This document shows, one piece after another, positions 15,722 to 22,808 of a stretch of DNA of 35,773 bases. The position numbers were made by a program, and so were the translations under genes. This DNA is from Prevotellaceae bacterium. Its GTDB lineage: Bacteria; Bacteroidota; Bacteroidia; Bacteroidales; Bacteroidaceae. Every line of letters begins with the position of its first letter. Positions within the stretch are counted from its first letter, which is position 1. The stretch covers positions 1-35,773 of the forward strand of contig JAFLUV010000002.1 of NCBI GenBank assembly GCA_022508635.1, given 5' to 3'. The notes below the pieces were generated by a model. That model did not search any database and had not been told where the DNA came from. It saw nothing but the letters and a program-made list of their open reading frames with translations.

Positions 15722-16625
15722 GGGACGCAAGATGTGGCTCAGCGTCATGGCAGTCTTCCTCGTCTATGCCACATTCTTTATCATCCTGAAGGACTACGAC
15801 TGGAAGCTGCTCTCCCAGCACGACGAAGGCGCCTACTGGCACCTCCTGCTCCTCTCCCTGGCCGTCATGGCGCTGCTCGGCTTCCTCCTCTACCGCTATG
15901 CCAGGCGCATGGACGAGCGCATCAGCCTCGAGCAGGCAGCGAAGGAGAACCGCGTGCGCCGCGAGCTGACGCAGAACATCGCCCACGAGCTCAAGACCCC
16001 CGTGGCCAGCATCCTCGGCTACACAGAAACCATCCTCGACAACCCCGGACTCAGCGACGATGTGCGCCGGCAGTTCATCGTCCGCACCCACTCGCAGGCG
16101 CAGCGTCTGACAGCTCTCCTGCAGGACATCTCCACGCTCAACAAGATGGACTATGCCCCGGAGCTGCTGAAGATGGAGCGCGTGGACGTGTCGGCCCTCT
16201 TCGCGGACATCGTCGAGGAGACCGCCCTTGCCGTAGGGCGCCGCCGCATGTCCCTGCACAACTGCCTGCCCAGCGACATTGTCTTACGGGGCAACCCATC
16301 GCTCCTCTACAGCATCTTCCGCAACCTCCTCGACAATGCCGTCAACTATGCCGGCGAGGGCACCACCGTCGAAGTCTCCGCCGTGCAGCAGCAGAACCAC
16401 TGGCACTTCACCGTCAGCGACGACGGCGCCGGCATCCCTGCCGAACACCTGCCCCGCATCTTCGAGCGCTTCTATCGCATAGAAAAAGGGCGCAGCCGTG
16501 AGATGGGCGGAACGGGGCTCGGCCTCTCCATCGTCAAGAATGCCGTCCTGCTGCACGGTGGCACCATCACCGTCCACAGCCCCTCCACGGGCGGCCTCTC
16601 GTTCCGCTTCACCCTCCGTATATAA
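15714..16625 (+). CDS. Sensor histidine kinase with a very short sensor loop
   Basis: 303-residue membrane histidine kinase, cognate partner of the upstream regulator. Two membrane helices (about 7-25 and 43-61) enclose only some 17 extracytoplasmic residues, and no HAMP or PAS domain follows. H-box IAHELKTPVASILGY with phosphorylated His at about 91; N-box NLLDNAVNYA; G1 DDGAGIP; F-box IFERFYRI; G2 GGTGLGLSI. With so small a sensor loop the signal is probably read in the membrane or through a partner such as the symporter upstream, as proposed for PhoR/PhoU/Pst systems. An alternative ATG at 15699 would add 5 residues; 15714 was chosen because it overlaps the regulator stop more modestly. 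Confidence 0.92.
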   Translation: MSEGRKMWLSVMAVFLVYATFFIILKDYDWKLLSQHDEGAYWHLLLLSLAVMALLGFLLYRYARRMDERISLEQAAKENRVRRELTQNIAHELKTPVASILGYTETILDNPGLSDDVRRQFIVRTHSQAQRLTALLQDISTLNKMDYAPELLKMERVDVSALFADIVEETALAVGRRRMSLHNCLPSDIVLRGNPSLLYSIFRNLLDNAVNYAGEGTTVEVSAVQQQNHWHFTVSDDGAGIPAEHLPRIFERFYRIEKGRSREMGGTGLGLSIVKNAVLLHGGTITVHSPSTGGLSFRFTLRI

Positions 16626-16764
16626 TAGCCCTCGCGCCTTCCTTCCCCTCTCCCGCAATCCTGCCGCACCCCTTGAGACCAACCATTTGCGCTTTTCTCA
16701 TTTCTTGCATGGGGAGATATAGCTTCGCGGTGTGTCTTTGTCGTATAGTTTCATGAGAGCTGAT

Positions 16765-16806
16765 TAATAAAAAACAAGAGGCAAACACTAACAAGGTGTT
16801 TGCCTC
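16765..16806 (-). terminator. Terminator downstream of the GGGtGRT gene
   Basis: GAGGCAAACAC (16778-16788) pairs perfectly with GTGTTTGCCTC (16796-16806) around a 7-base loop. On the minus strand it is followed by TTGTTTTTTATT. It ends the dapA / NifU-like / GGGtGRT unit 38 bases past the last stop codon. The rest of the 16626-16844 gap holds nothing I recognise. Confidence 0.88.
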
Positions 16807-16844
16807 CTGATTGTTGAGCTTCTTTTGTAAGAAAGAATAGCGTC

Positions 16845-17864
16845 TTACTTTTTGTTCAAGTAGAGGTCGGCCTGCACTGCGCAAGCTACGGAGCAACCTA
16901 CCATCGGGTTGTTACCGATGCCGAGGAAGCCCATCATCTCTACGTGAGCTGGTACTGAGCTGGAACCTGCGAACTGTGCGTCGCTGTGCATGCGACCCAG
17001 GGTGTCGGTCATACCGTAGGATGCAGGACCGGCTGCCATGTTGTCGGGATGCAGGGTGCGACCTGTACCGCCACCGCTGGCTACGCTGAAGTATGCCTTA
17101 CCTGCACGGATGCGTTCCTTCTTGTAGGTGCCTGCAACGGGATGCTGGAAGCGGGTGGGGTTGGTGGAGTTGCCTGTGATGCTGACGTCGACGTCTTCCT
17201 TCCAGAGGATGGCAACGCCTTCACGAACGTCGTCGGCACCGTAGCAGTTCACGGCGGCACGGGGACCGTTGCTGTAGGCAGTACGCTTCACTTCTTTCAG
17301 TTCGCCAGTGAAGTAGTCGAACTGTGTCTGTACGTATGTGAAGCCGTTGATGCGGCTGATGATCATAGCTGCGTCCTTGCCCAGACCGTTCAGGATACAA
17401 CGCAGGGGCTTGTCGGCTGGTCTTGACTTGTTTGCCATCTGGGCAATCTTGATGGCACCCTCGGCAGCTGCGAAGCTCTCATGGCCTGCGAGGAAAGCGA
17501 AGCACTTTGTCTCGGGGCTGAGCAGACGGGCAGCGAGTTCGCCGTGACCGATGCCGACCTTACGGTCGTCGGCAACGGAACCGGGTATGCAGAAGCTTTG
17601 CAGGCCTTCGCCGATGTAGTTGGCTGCTTCTACGGCATCCTTTGCCTTTTCCTTCAGGGCGATGGCAGTGCCTACGACGTAGGCCCACTTGGCATTCTCG
17701 AAACATATCATCTGTGTCTCTTCACATGTCTTGTAGGGGTCAAGGCCTGCTGCCTCACATATCTGGTTGGCCTCTTCGATAGAAGCAATGCCGTGCTTGT
17801 TCAGGCAATCAAGTATCTGCTTGATGCGACGATCCTGTGACTCGAATTTTACTTCACGTATCAT
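16845..17864 (-). CDS. GGGtGRT family protein
   Basis: 339-residue protein carrying the sequence ASGGGTGRTLHPDNMAAGP near residue 270, which gives the GGGtGRT family its name; the biochemical role is not established to my knowledge. It has no signal peptide. Cysteines are scattered, with a C-terminal NPMVGCSVACAVQADLYL segment. A perfect Shine-Dalgarno (AAGGAGGA at 17878-17871) overlaps the upstream stop codon and sits 6 bases before the ATG, which is rare in this phylum. It lies 12 bases after a NifU-like scaffold gene, and I recall the same pairing in clostridia and Bacteroidales, so a shared Fe-S-related function is inferred. Confidence 0.85.
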   Translation of the reverse strand: MIREVKFESQDRRIKQILDCLNKHGIASIEEANQICEAAGLDPYKTCEETQMICFENAKWAYVVGTAIALKEKAKDAVEAANYIGEGLQSFCIPGSVADDRKVGIGHGELAARLLSPETKCFAFLAGHESFAAAEGAIKIAQMANKSRPADKPLRCILNGLGKDAAMIISRINGFTYVQTQFDYFTGELKEVKRTAYSNGPRAAVNCYGADDVREGVAILWKEDVDVSITGNSTNPTRFQHPVAGTYKKERIRAGKAYFSVASGGGTGRTLHPDNMAAGPASYGMTDTLGRMHSDAQFAGSSSVPAHVEMMGFLGIGNNPMVGCSVACAVQADLYLNKK

Positions 17865-17870
17865 ATTTTT

Positions 17871-17878
17871 TCCTCCTT
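17871..17878 (-). promoter_or_regulatory. Strong Shine-Dalgarno before the GGGtGRT gene
   Basis: AAGGAGGA on the minus strand, 6 bases before the ATG at 17864, overlapping the TAA stop of the NifU-like gene. It is fully complementary to the standard 16S rRNA 3' end. I see no comparable site at the other starts I examined in this window. Confidence 0.8.
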
Positions 17879-18578
17879 ATTCTTTGCGTGGGTCAATACT
17901 CTTCACTGCACCGTCTTCGGCCTTTGTGCGGCCGTAAGTGCCTGTGACACTCTTCAGGGCTTCGTCTGCGGGAACACCTTTCTTTACGGCATCCATGAAC
18001 TTGCCCATGTGAACGAACTCGTAGCCGCAGACCTGGTCGTCCTTGTCGAGGTACATCTTGGTGATGTAGCCCTCGGTGAGCTGCAGGTAGCGTGTGCCCT
18101 TGACCTTGGTTCCATAGAGTGTTCCGGTCTGGGAGATGAGACCCTTGCCGAGGTCTTCGAGGCCGGCGCCTATCATCAGGCCGCCCTCGGAGAAGGCGCT
18201 TTGTGTGCGACCGTAGACAATCTGGAGGAAGAGTTCGCGCATGGCTGTGTTGATGGCATCGCAAACGAGGTCGGTATTGAGTGCCTCGAGGATGGTCTTT
18301 CCGGGCAGAATCTCACTTGCCATAGCTGCGGAGTGGGTCATGCCGGAGCAGCCGATGGTCTCCACGAGTGCCTCTTCGATGATGCCGTCCTTTACGTTGA
18401 GGGTCAGCTTGCAGGCACCTTGCTGGGGAGCGCACCAGCCCACACCGTGGGTTAGGCCGCTGATGTCCTTGATTTCTTTTGCCTGAACCCACTTGCCTTC
18501 TTCTGGAATGGGAGCAGGACCATGGTTGGGGCCTTTGGCTACGCAACACATGTTCTGTACTTCGTGTGAATAAACCAT
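17877..18578 (-). CDS. NifU-like iron-sulfur cluster scaffold protein
   Basis: 233-residue protein of the NifU N-terminal/IscU-like scaffold superfamily, although longer and divergent. Likely cluster cysteines: Cys49 and Cys56 in GWCAPQQGAC and Cys77 in ETIGCSGMTHSAAMA, the last resembling the GCS motif of IscU/NifU; Cys11 and Cys12 lie near the N-terminus. The C-terminal half (about 130-233) is particular to this subfamily and contains a LTEGYITKMYLDKDD beta segment. It sits 60 bases after dapA with no promoter or terminator visible between, and 12 bases before the GGGtGRT gene. A dedicated Fe-S assembly or storage role with its partner is inferred. Confidence 0.82.
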   Translation of the reverse strand: MVYSHEVQNMCCVAKGPNHGPAPIPEEGKWVQAKEIKDISGLTHGVGWCAPQQGACKLTLNVKDGIIEEALVETIGCSGMTHSAAMASEILPGKTILEALNTDLVCDAINTAMRELFLQIVYGRTQSAFSEGGLMIGAGLEDLGKGLISQTGTLYGTKVKGTRYLQLTEGYITKMYLDKDDQVCGYEFVHMGKFMDAVKKGVPADEALKSVTGTYGRTKAEDGAVKSIDPRKE

Positions 18579-18638
18579 AGTTGATTAACTTTTTTTGTAG
18601 GTTATTTATTGATTATGGATTTGTTTGCTTTGCGGGTG

Positions 18639-19526
18639 TCAGTATCCGAGCTCTCTTACTATCTGGCTTATCTTTTCCATTGTGGTGAGCCGGGTGGGGA
18701 CGAGGGGCAGTCGCAGGACGTTCCGGATGAGTCCCATCTCGCTGAGCATTGCTTTTACGCCGGCAGGGTTGCCGTCCACGAAGAGCAGTTTGAAGAGCTC
18801 TGTGAATTTGTGGTGGATGGTCAGCGAGGTGTTGTATTCTCCCTTGAGGGCGAGCCTTACCATGCGGCTGAATTCGGCGGGAAGTGCGTTGCCGATGACG
18901 CTGATAACGCCTACTGCGCCGAGGGTGATGAGGGGGAAGGTGATGCCGTCGTCGCCGCTGATGACGTCGAAGTGTTGTGGCTTGTTCTTGATGATGTCGT
19001 CCATTTGGGTGATGTTGCCGCTGGCTTCTTTTATGGCAACGATGTTCTGGAAGTCGCGTGCAAGGCGGAGCGTTGTCTCGGCGGTCATGTTTACTCCCGT
19101 CCTTCCGGGCACGTTGTACAGTACGACTGGCACGGGGCTGACCTTTGCTATGGCGGCGAAGTGCTGGTAGAGGCCTTCCTGCGAAGGCTTGTTGTAATAG
19201 GGGCAGACGCTCAGGATGCCGTCTATTCCTTTCCAGTCTTCGTTTTGCAGCTCATCCATGATGGCGGCCGTGTTGTTTCCGCCGCACCCCATCAGCAGGG
19301 GTACGCGCCCGGCTACACGTTCCACCAGTCGCTGCTTTAGCTGGCGCTTTTCTTCGCGGCTCAGGGTTGGTGTTTCTGCCGTGGTGCCCATGATGCAGAG
19401 GAAGTCTGCGCCTCCTTTTATCTGGTACTCTACCAATCGGTCGAGGGCATCGAAGTCGATGCTGCCGTCTGTCTGGAAGGGAGTGATGAGGGCGATGCCA
19501 AGGCCGCGGAATTTATTTTGTGCCAT
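18639..19526 (-). CDS. dapA: 4-hydroxy-tetrahydrodipicolinate synthase DapA
   Basis: 295-residue TIM-barrel enzyme condensing pyruvate with aspartate semialdehyde, the first committed step of lysine and diaminopimelate synthesis. The Schiff-base lysine is Lys166 in VAIKEASGN. The catalytic Tyr137 lies in LYNVPGRTG, the GTTAE loop at 48-52 holds the Thr of the proton relay, and Tyr111 sits in CPYYNKPS. All key residues are present. It has a consensus promoter at 19561-19592 and probably drives the two genes that follow it. Confidence 0.96.
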   Translation of the reverse strand: MAQNKFRGLGIALITPFQTDGSIDFDALDRLVEYQIKGGADFLCIMGTTAETPTLSREEKRQLKQRLVERVAGRVPLLMGCGGNNTAAIMDELQNEDWKGIDGILSVCPYYNKPSQEGLYQHFAAIAKVSPVPVVLYNVPGRTGVNMTAETTLRLARDFQNIVAIKEASGNITQMDDIIKNKPQHFDVISGDDGITFPLITLGAVGVISVIGNALPAEFSRMVRLALKGEYNTSLTIHHKFTELFKLLFVDGNPAGVKAMLSEMGLIRNVLRLPLVPTRLTTMEKISQIVRELGY

Positions 19527-19560
19527 ATATTCGGGTCGTCTGTGTCTGATTATTTCGCTG

Positions 19561-19592
19561 CAAAATTACAAAACTAATCTGACACTACCAAA
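19561..19592 (-). promoter_or_regulatory. dapA promoter
   Basis: On the minus strand, TTTG (19592-19589), exactly 20 bases, TAATTTTG (19568-19561). The ATG is 34 bases downstream. Near-perfect Bacteroidetes consensus. Confidence 0.75.
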
Positions 19593-19712
19593 TGTTATAT
19601 GTGTTTTTCTGTGCTTTTTGCCCGACGGGCGGCGTTGTTCTGCCCGATGATTATATTGGGCGAGCCGGGACGAACTGGCTTGTGATTATCATACGGATAA
19701 ATGATGTGTGCT

Positions 19713-19795
19713 AAGCACCATGTTGCTAATGCTTAAGCACCATGTTGCTAACGCCTAAGCACCTTGGTGCTAATACCTAAGCACCATGTTGCTTA
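19713..19795. repeat. Four 22-bp imperfect palindromic tandem repeats
   Basis: Units begin at 19713, 19735, 19757 and 19779, an exact 22-base period. The core is AAGCACCATGTTGCT in units 1, 2 and 4, and AAGCACCTTGGTGCT in unit 3, where the hairpin arms AGCACC/GGTGCT pair perfectly. Just before unit 1 lies GTGCTAAGCAC (19708-19718), a perfect palindrome that looks like the end of a further partial unit. The array lies between the TonB receptor stop and the dapA promoter. The period of about two helical turns would place any bound dimers on the same DNA face. Confidence 0.85.
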
Positions 19796-19814
19796 ATATT
19801 GAAGGATTAAAGCG

Positions 19815-22298
19815 TTAGTGATGATGGTCTTCTCCGTATCCGCCGGTATCAATATGGTTGTGCGGGTCATGGTCATGGCTGTGCGTCTTTCCGAAGTTGT
19901 ATGTTACGGCCAGACGGAGCGTGCGTCCGCCTGTCCACTTGGCAATGGACTGGGTGTAGCCGTTGCCGTAGAGGATGTTGCGGGTCTCCTTGGAGTTGAA
20001 GATGTCTTTGCACAGGAGGGAGATTCCCCATGCCTTGATGTCCTTGCGCAGTCCTGCCTCTACGTCCCAGTCTGGTTCGAGCGTGCCCTGAGCCGTCACG
20101 CTGCGTGAGTTGTAGCGTCCTGTTGCCTGTAGCGTCAGGTCCCATGGCAGGCGCACCGATGCCATGCAGCGTGCGTCCCAGACAAAGCGGTTCTGTCTGT
20201 TGCCACGCACGGCATAGAAGTCGGCATGCAGGGGATAGTCGGCGCTCCACGCCTTGAGGTGGCTGTTGTAGAGGTTTACGGTCGTCGTGAGCGTCAGCCG
20301 GCTGAAGAGCGTGTTGCGGGAGATGACCTCGATGCCGGTGTTTCGCATGTTGCCCACGTTGGCATGTCCGTAGTACATCGTGTTGACGTCGGGCGTGGAT
20401 GCCATCGGTGCAAGGAAGCTGATGTGGCTTATCATGTCTGTGTTTGAACGGAGGTAGCCGGACACGGACAGTGTGTGGCTGTTCCAGTTGTGGACGTATG
20501 ACAGTTCGACGGCATTGCTGTACTCTGGCTGAATGAGCGGATTGCCGAGGTGGACTTCCGAGGGGTCGGATATGTTCTCGAACGTATTCAGCTGCGGTCC
20601 GTATGGGCGGTGGATTCGGCGGGAATAGTTAAGCTGCAACTCATTCCTGTCAAAGAACGTCCAGCCGATGGATGCCGACGGGAAGAGGGCAAAGTCATTC
20701 TTCTTGAACTCCGGCACGTCACTGTCGCTTTGCCCATAGCCCAGTGAGCGCGTGCGTATCTGCCATGCCTCGCCCCGGAGACCGGCAGAGAAGGTCAGCT
20801 TCTCGTACTCGCCGGAGAAATTGACATAGAAGGCTGAGATGTCCGTATCGTACTTGAATCGGTTGTAGAGGTCGTTGAGAGGGACGAGGTTGTCAGCCGT
20901 CGGCCCTGCCGAATATGAGGCGGGGCTGTTCTCGTGATTATAGTTGCCCTTGTAGCCAGTCTCAAGGCTTAGCCATGGCAGGAACTTATAGGAGTAGTCG
21001 AGTTCGGCTTCCCAGTTGCTGATTCTTACGTCCTGATGCTGGCTCTGCCAGACGGAGCTCGTCGAGCCGTCGTCCCACGTCTCGCTTTCATAGAACCTGT
21101 TGTCGTTGGGTCCCTGCCAGACATTGTAGCTGGCATTCATGTCAATGTAGTGTTCCTGACCGAACAGGTGCTTGTATCCGAGCATGATGTTCGCACCGCG
21201 TGTGTCACCGCTCTCATGTGAGTCATTGACATTGCTTGCCCATTGTCCTGGAAGGTTGCAGAGATGGGTCGTGGTGATGTCTCCCCACTTATGCCCGATC
21301 GTCCCTATGGCACTAAGGTACAGTGTATTGCTCTTGTCAGGCCTATAGTTCGTGCCTAACCGCAGGAATGCGCTGTTCTCATGACGCTTGTTGTCGCCGT
21401 CGGAGTTCAGGTGATAGCCTTCGTCGTAGGTGCGACGCGATGTGACACCTCCCGGATTATGGTGCGACTTCAGCCCGAGTCCGGCAAATGTCTCGAACTT
21501 TCCTTCATTGACATTGATGTTGAAGTTGACATTGGCGTTGCTGCGTGTATCGATGTTCGCTTCCGCACTGCCAAAGTATCCGCGACGCTGGTCTTCCTTC
21601 AGCCGTATGTTGATGATACCCGCTGTCCCTTCGGTGCTATGCTTCGACGAAGGATTGTTCATGACTTCAATGCTTTCAATCGACTCTGCAGGAATCTGGC
21701 GCAGGAGCTGGGCACGATTGTCGGCAGTCATTCCCATCTCTTTCCCGTTAATCCATACAAGGACATTAGAGTTGCCGCGTAAGGATATTTCTCCGTCACT
21801 GTTCACGTTTACCGACGGAACGGAAGCCAGAAGCTCGTCGGCAAACGTACCACTGGTTGCAATGTTCGAGCTGACATTGAAGACTCTGTGCTCAGGATTG
21901 ACAGTGACTTGGCTCTTCTGCCCCGTCACGACTACTTCCTGTAGCAGCTTCGAATCCTCTGCAAGCACAATTTTACCAAGACTGATATTTGAGTTTGCCA
22001 CTGTGATTTCACGCTCCTGGGGGATGTTCCCCATCATGCTGAAGCGTATGATGTATTTCCCCGATGGAGCGTTATGAATGATGAATGCCCCGTTCTCGTC
22101 CGTCGTAGTGCCAATGGAGAGTGGCACACCTGTTTCCGGATTCACGAGGGCGACCGTTGCAAAGCCAAGAGGTTCGGATGTACTTTTATTAAAAACAAAG
22201 CCTGTTATGTTGCCGTCTGCGTATATGCTTCTGGCTATCAAGAAGGATGCAGCTAATAATACTGGTAGTTTTACTCTCATCTGGTGTATCAGTTTCAT
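19815..22298 (-). CDS. TonB-dependent receptor with His-rich C-terminal tail
   Basis: Outer-membrane receptor of up to 827 residues. It has a signal peptide, a carboxypeptidase-regulatory-like beta-sandwich (about 30-110, ITGFVFNKSTSEPLGFATV), a plug (about 125-235, with VVVTGQKSQ and SIEVMNNPSSKH) and an outer-membrane beta-barrel of the PF14905 type. The last 22 residues contain 8 His plus several Asp and end in HHH, a probable metal-binding tail. The ATG at 22298 lies only 10 bases after a TAACTTTG box; Met7 (ATG at 22280, MRVKLPVLLAASF) would give a cleaner signal peptide and a normal leader. The gene lies just downstream of a heavy-metal-binding protein gene, so a metal-related substrate is inferred. 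Confidence 0.88.
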   Translation of the reverse strand: MKLIHQMRVKLPVLLAASFLIARSIYADGNITGFVFNKSTSEPLGFATVALVNPETGVPLSIGTTTDENGAFIIHNAPSGKYIIRFSMMGNIPQEREITVANSNISLGKIVLAEDSKLLQEVVVTGQKSQVTVNPEHRVFNVSSNIATSGTFADELLASVPSVNVNSDGEISLRGNSNVLVWINGKEMGMTADNRAQLLRQIPAESIESIEVMNNPSSKHSTEGTAGIINIRLKEDQRRGYFGSAEANIDTRSNANVNFNINVNEGKFETFAGLGLKSHHNPGGVTSRRTYDEGYHLNSDGDNKRHENSAFLRLGTNYRPDKSNTLYLSAIGTIGHKWGDITTTHLCNLPGQWASNVNDSHESGDTRGANIMLGYKHLFGQEHYIDMNASYNVWQGPNDNRFYESETWDDGSTSSVWQSQHQDVRISNWEAELDYSYKFLPWLSLETGYKGNYNHENSPASYSAGPTADNLVPLNDLYNRFKYDTDISAFYVNFSGEYEKLTFSAGLRGEAWQIRTRSLGYGQSDSDVPEFKKNDFALFPSASIGWTFFDRNELQLNYSRRIHRPYGPQLNTFENISDPSEVHLGNPLIQPEYSNAVELSYVHNWNSHTLSVSGYLRSNTDMISHISFLAPMASTPDVNTMYYGHANVGNMRNTGIEVISRNTLFSRLTLTTTVNLYNSHLKAWSADYPLHADFYAVRGNRQNRFVWDARCMASVRLPWDLTLQATGRYNSRSVTAQGTLEPDWDVEAGLRKDIKAWGISLLCKDIFNSKETRNILYGNGYTQSIAKWTGGRTLRLAVTYNFGKTHSHDHDPHNHIDTGGYGEDHHH

Positions 22299-22308
22299 TT
22301 TCCAGCTG

Positions 22309-22316
22309 CAAAGTTA
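22309..22316 (-). promoter_or_regulatory. -7 promoter box for the His-tailed TonB receptor
   Basis: Minus-strand TAACTTTG, 10 bases before the longer start and 28 before the Met7 start. The -33 element is unclear. Confidence 0.5.
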
Positions 22317-22339
22317 CTTCAATGCCAATGCAAACCGTT

Positions 22340-22382
22340 TACAAAATAATACGGAGGCAAATCCATAAGGGAAAAGCCTCCG
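22340..22382 (-). terminator. Terminator after the heavy-metal-domain gene
   Basis: CGGAGGC (22352-22358) pairs with GCCTCCG (22376-22382), with an inner TCC/GGA pairing, followed on the minus strand by TATTATTTTG. It separates the TamB/TonB/metal-binding unit from the next receptor gene. Confidence 0.75.
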
Positions 22383-22461
22383 CGGGAACGATAGTTCAGG
22401 ATTCAAGGTAACGAAACAAAGATAAGTCAGTCCTGAACCGATATGAGTTGTTTAGCACCTG

Positions 22462-22761
22462 TCATTTCTTGTCTGTTGATGGCTTAATCTGATAACCTAT
22501 TTTGCGGAAAGCGGCAGTGTAGTCATCATAGCCAGACTTCTGCTTGTCGTAAACGATAGTGACTGTTTGCTGCGGCAGGGATACGATAATGTTCTTGGTG
22601 CCTTTCACGAAGCGTATGTTCTGTTTGATCTTCTTCACGCAGTTTTCACAAGTCATGCGGGGATTGGGAATAACGACGAGCGTGTCGGCTTTCGTCTCTG
22701 CCAATGCATTCAGCGAGAACAGTGTGGCGAAAGCCATGGAAAATAATTTAATGCGGTTCAT
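22462..22761 (-). CDS. Secreted heavy-metal-associated (HMA) domain protein
   Basis: 99-residue periplasmic metal-binding protein: signal peptide 1-21 (cleavage after NALA), then a single HMA/MerP-like ferredoxin fold with the metal motif MTCENC, Cys38 and Cys41. CxxC HMA domains bind Cu(I), Hg(II) or Zn(II). It starts 47 bases after the TonB receptor gene stop with no promoter between, and ends before a strong terminator, so it is the last gene of that operon. It may accept metal from the receptor or protect the periplasm; the metal is not determinable from sequence. Confidence 0.88.
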   Translation of the reverse strand: MNRIKLFSMAFATLFSLNALAETKADTLVVIPNPRMTCENCVKKIKQNIRFVKGTKNIIVSLPQQTVTIVYDKQKSGYDDYTAAFRKIGYQIKPSTDKK

Positions 22762-22808
22762 AGTTAAGGTAGTTAAGGGTAATATTTAATATATTAGGAC
22801 ATGTTTGT

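Noticed and set aside
19620-19667. Cluster of GCCCG/CGGGC inverted repeats near the dapA promoter
   Set aside because: The stems are 4-5 bp, the best one would need a one-base loop, and no T-run follows on either strand; not convincing as a terminator.
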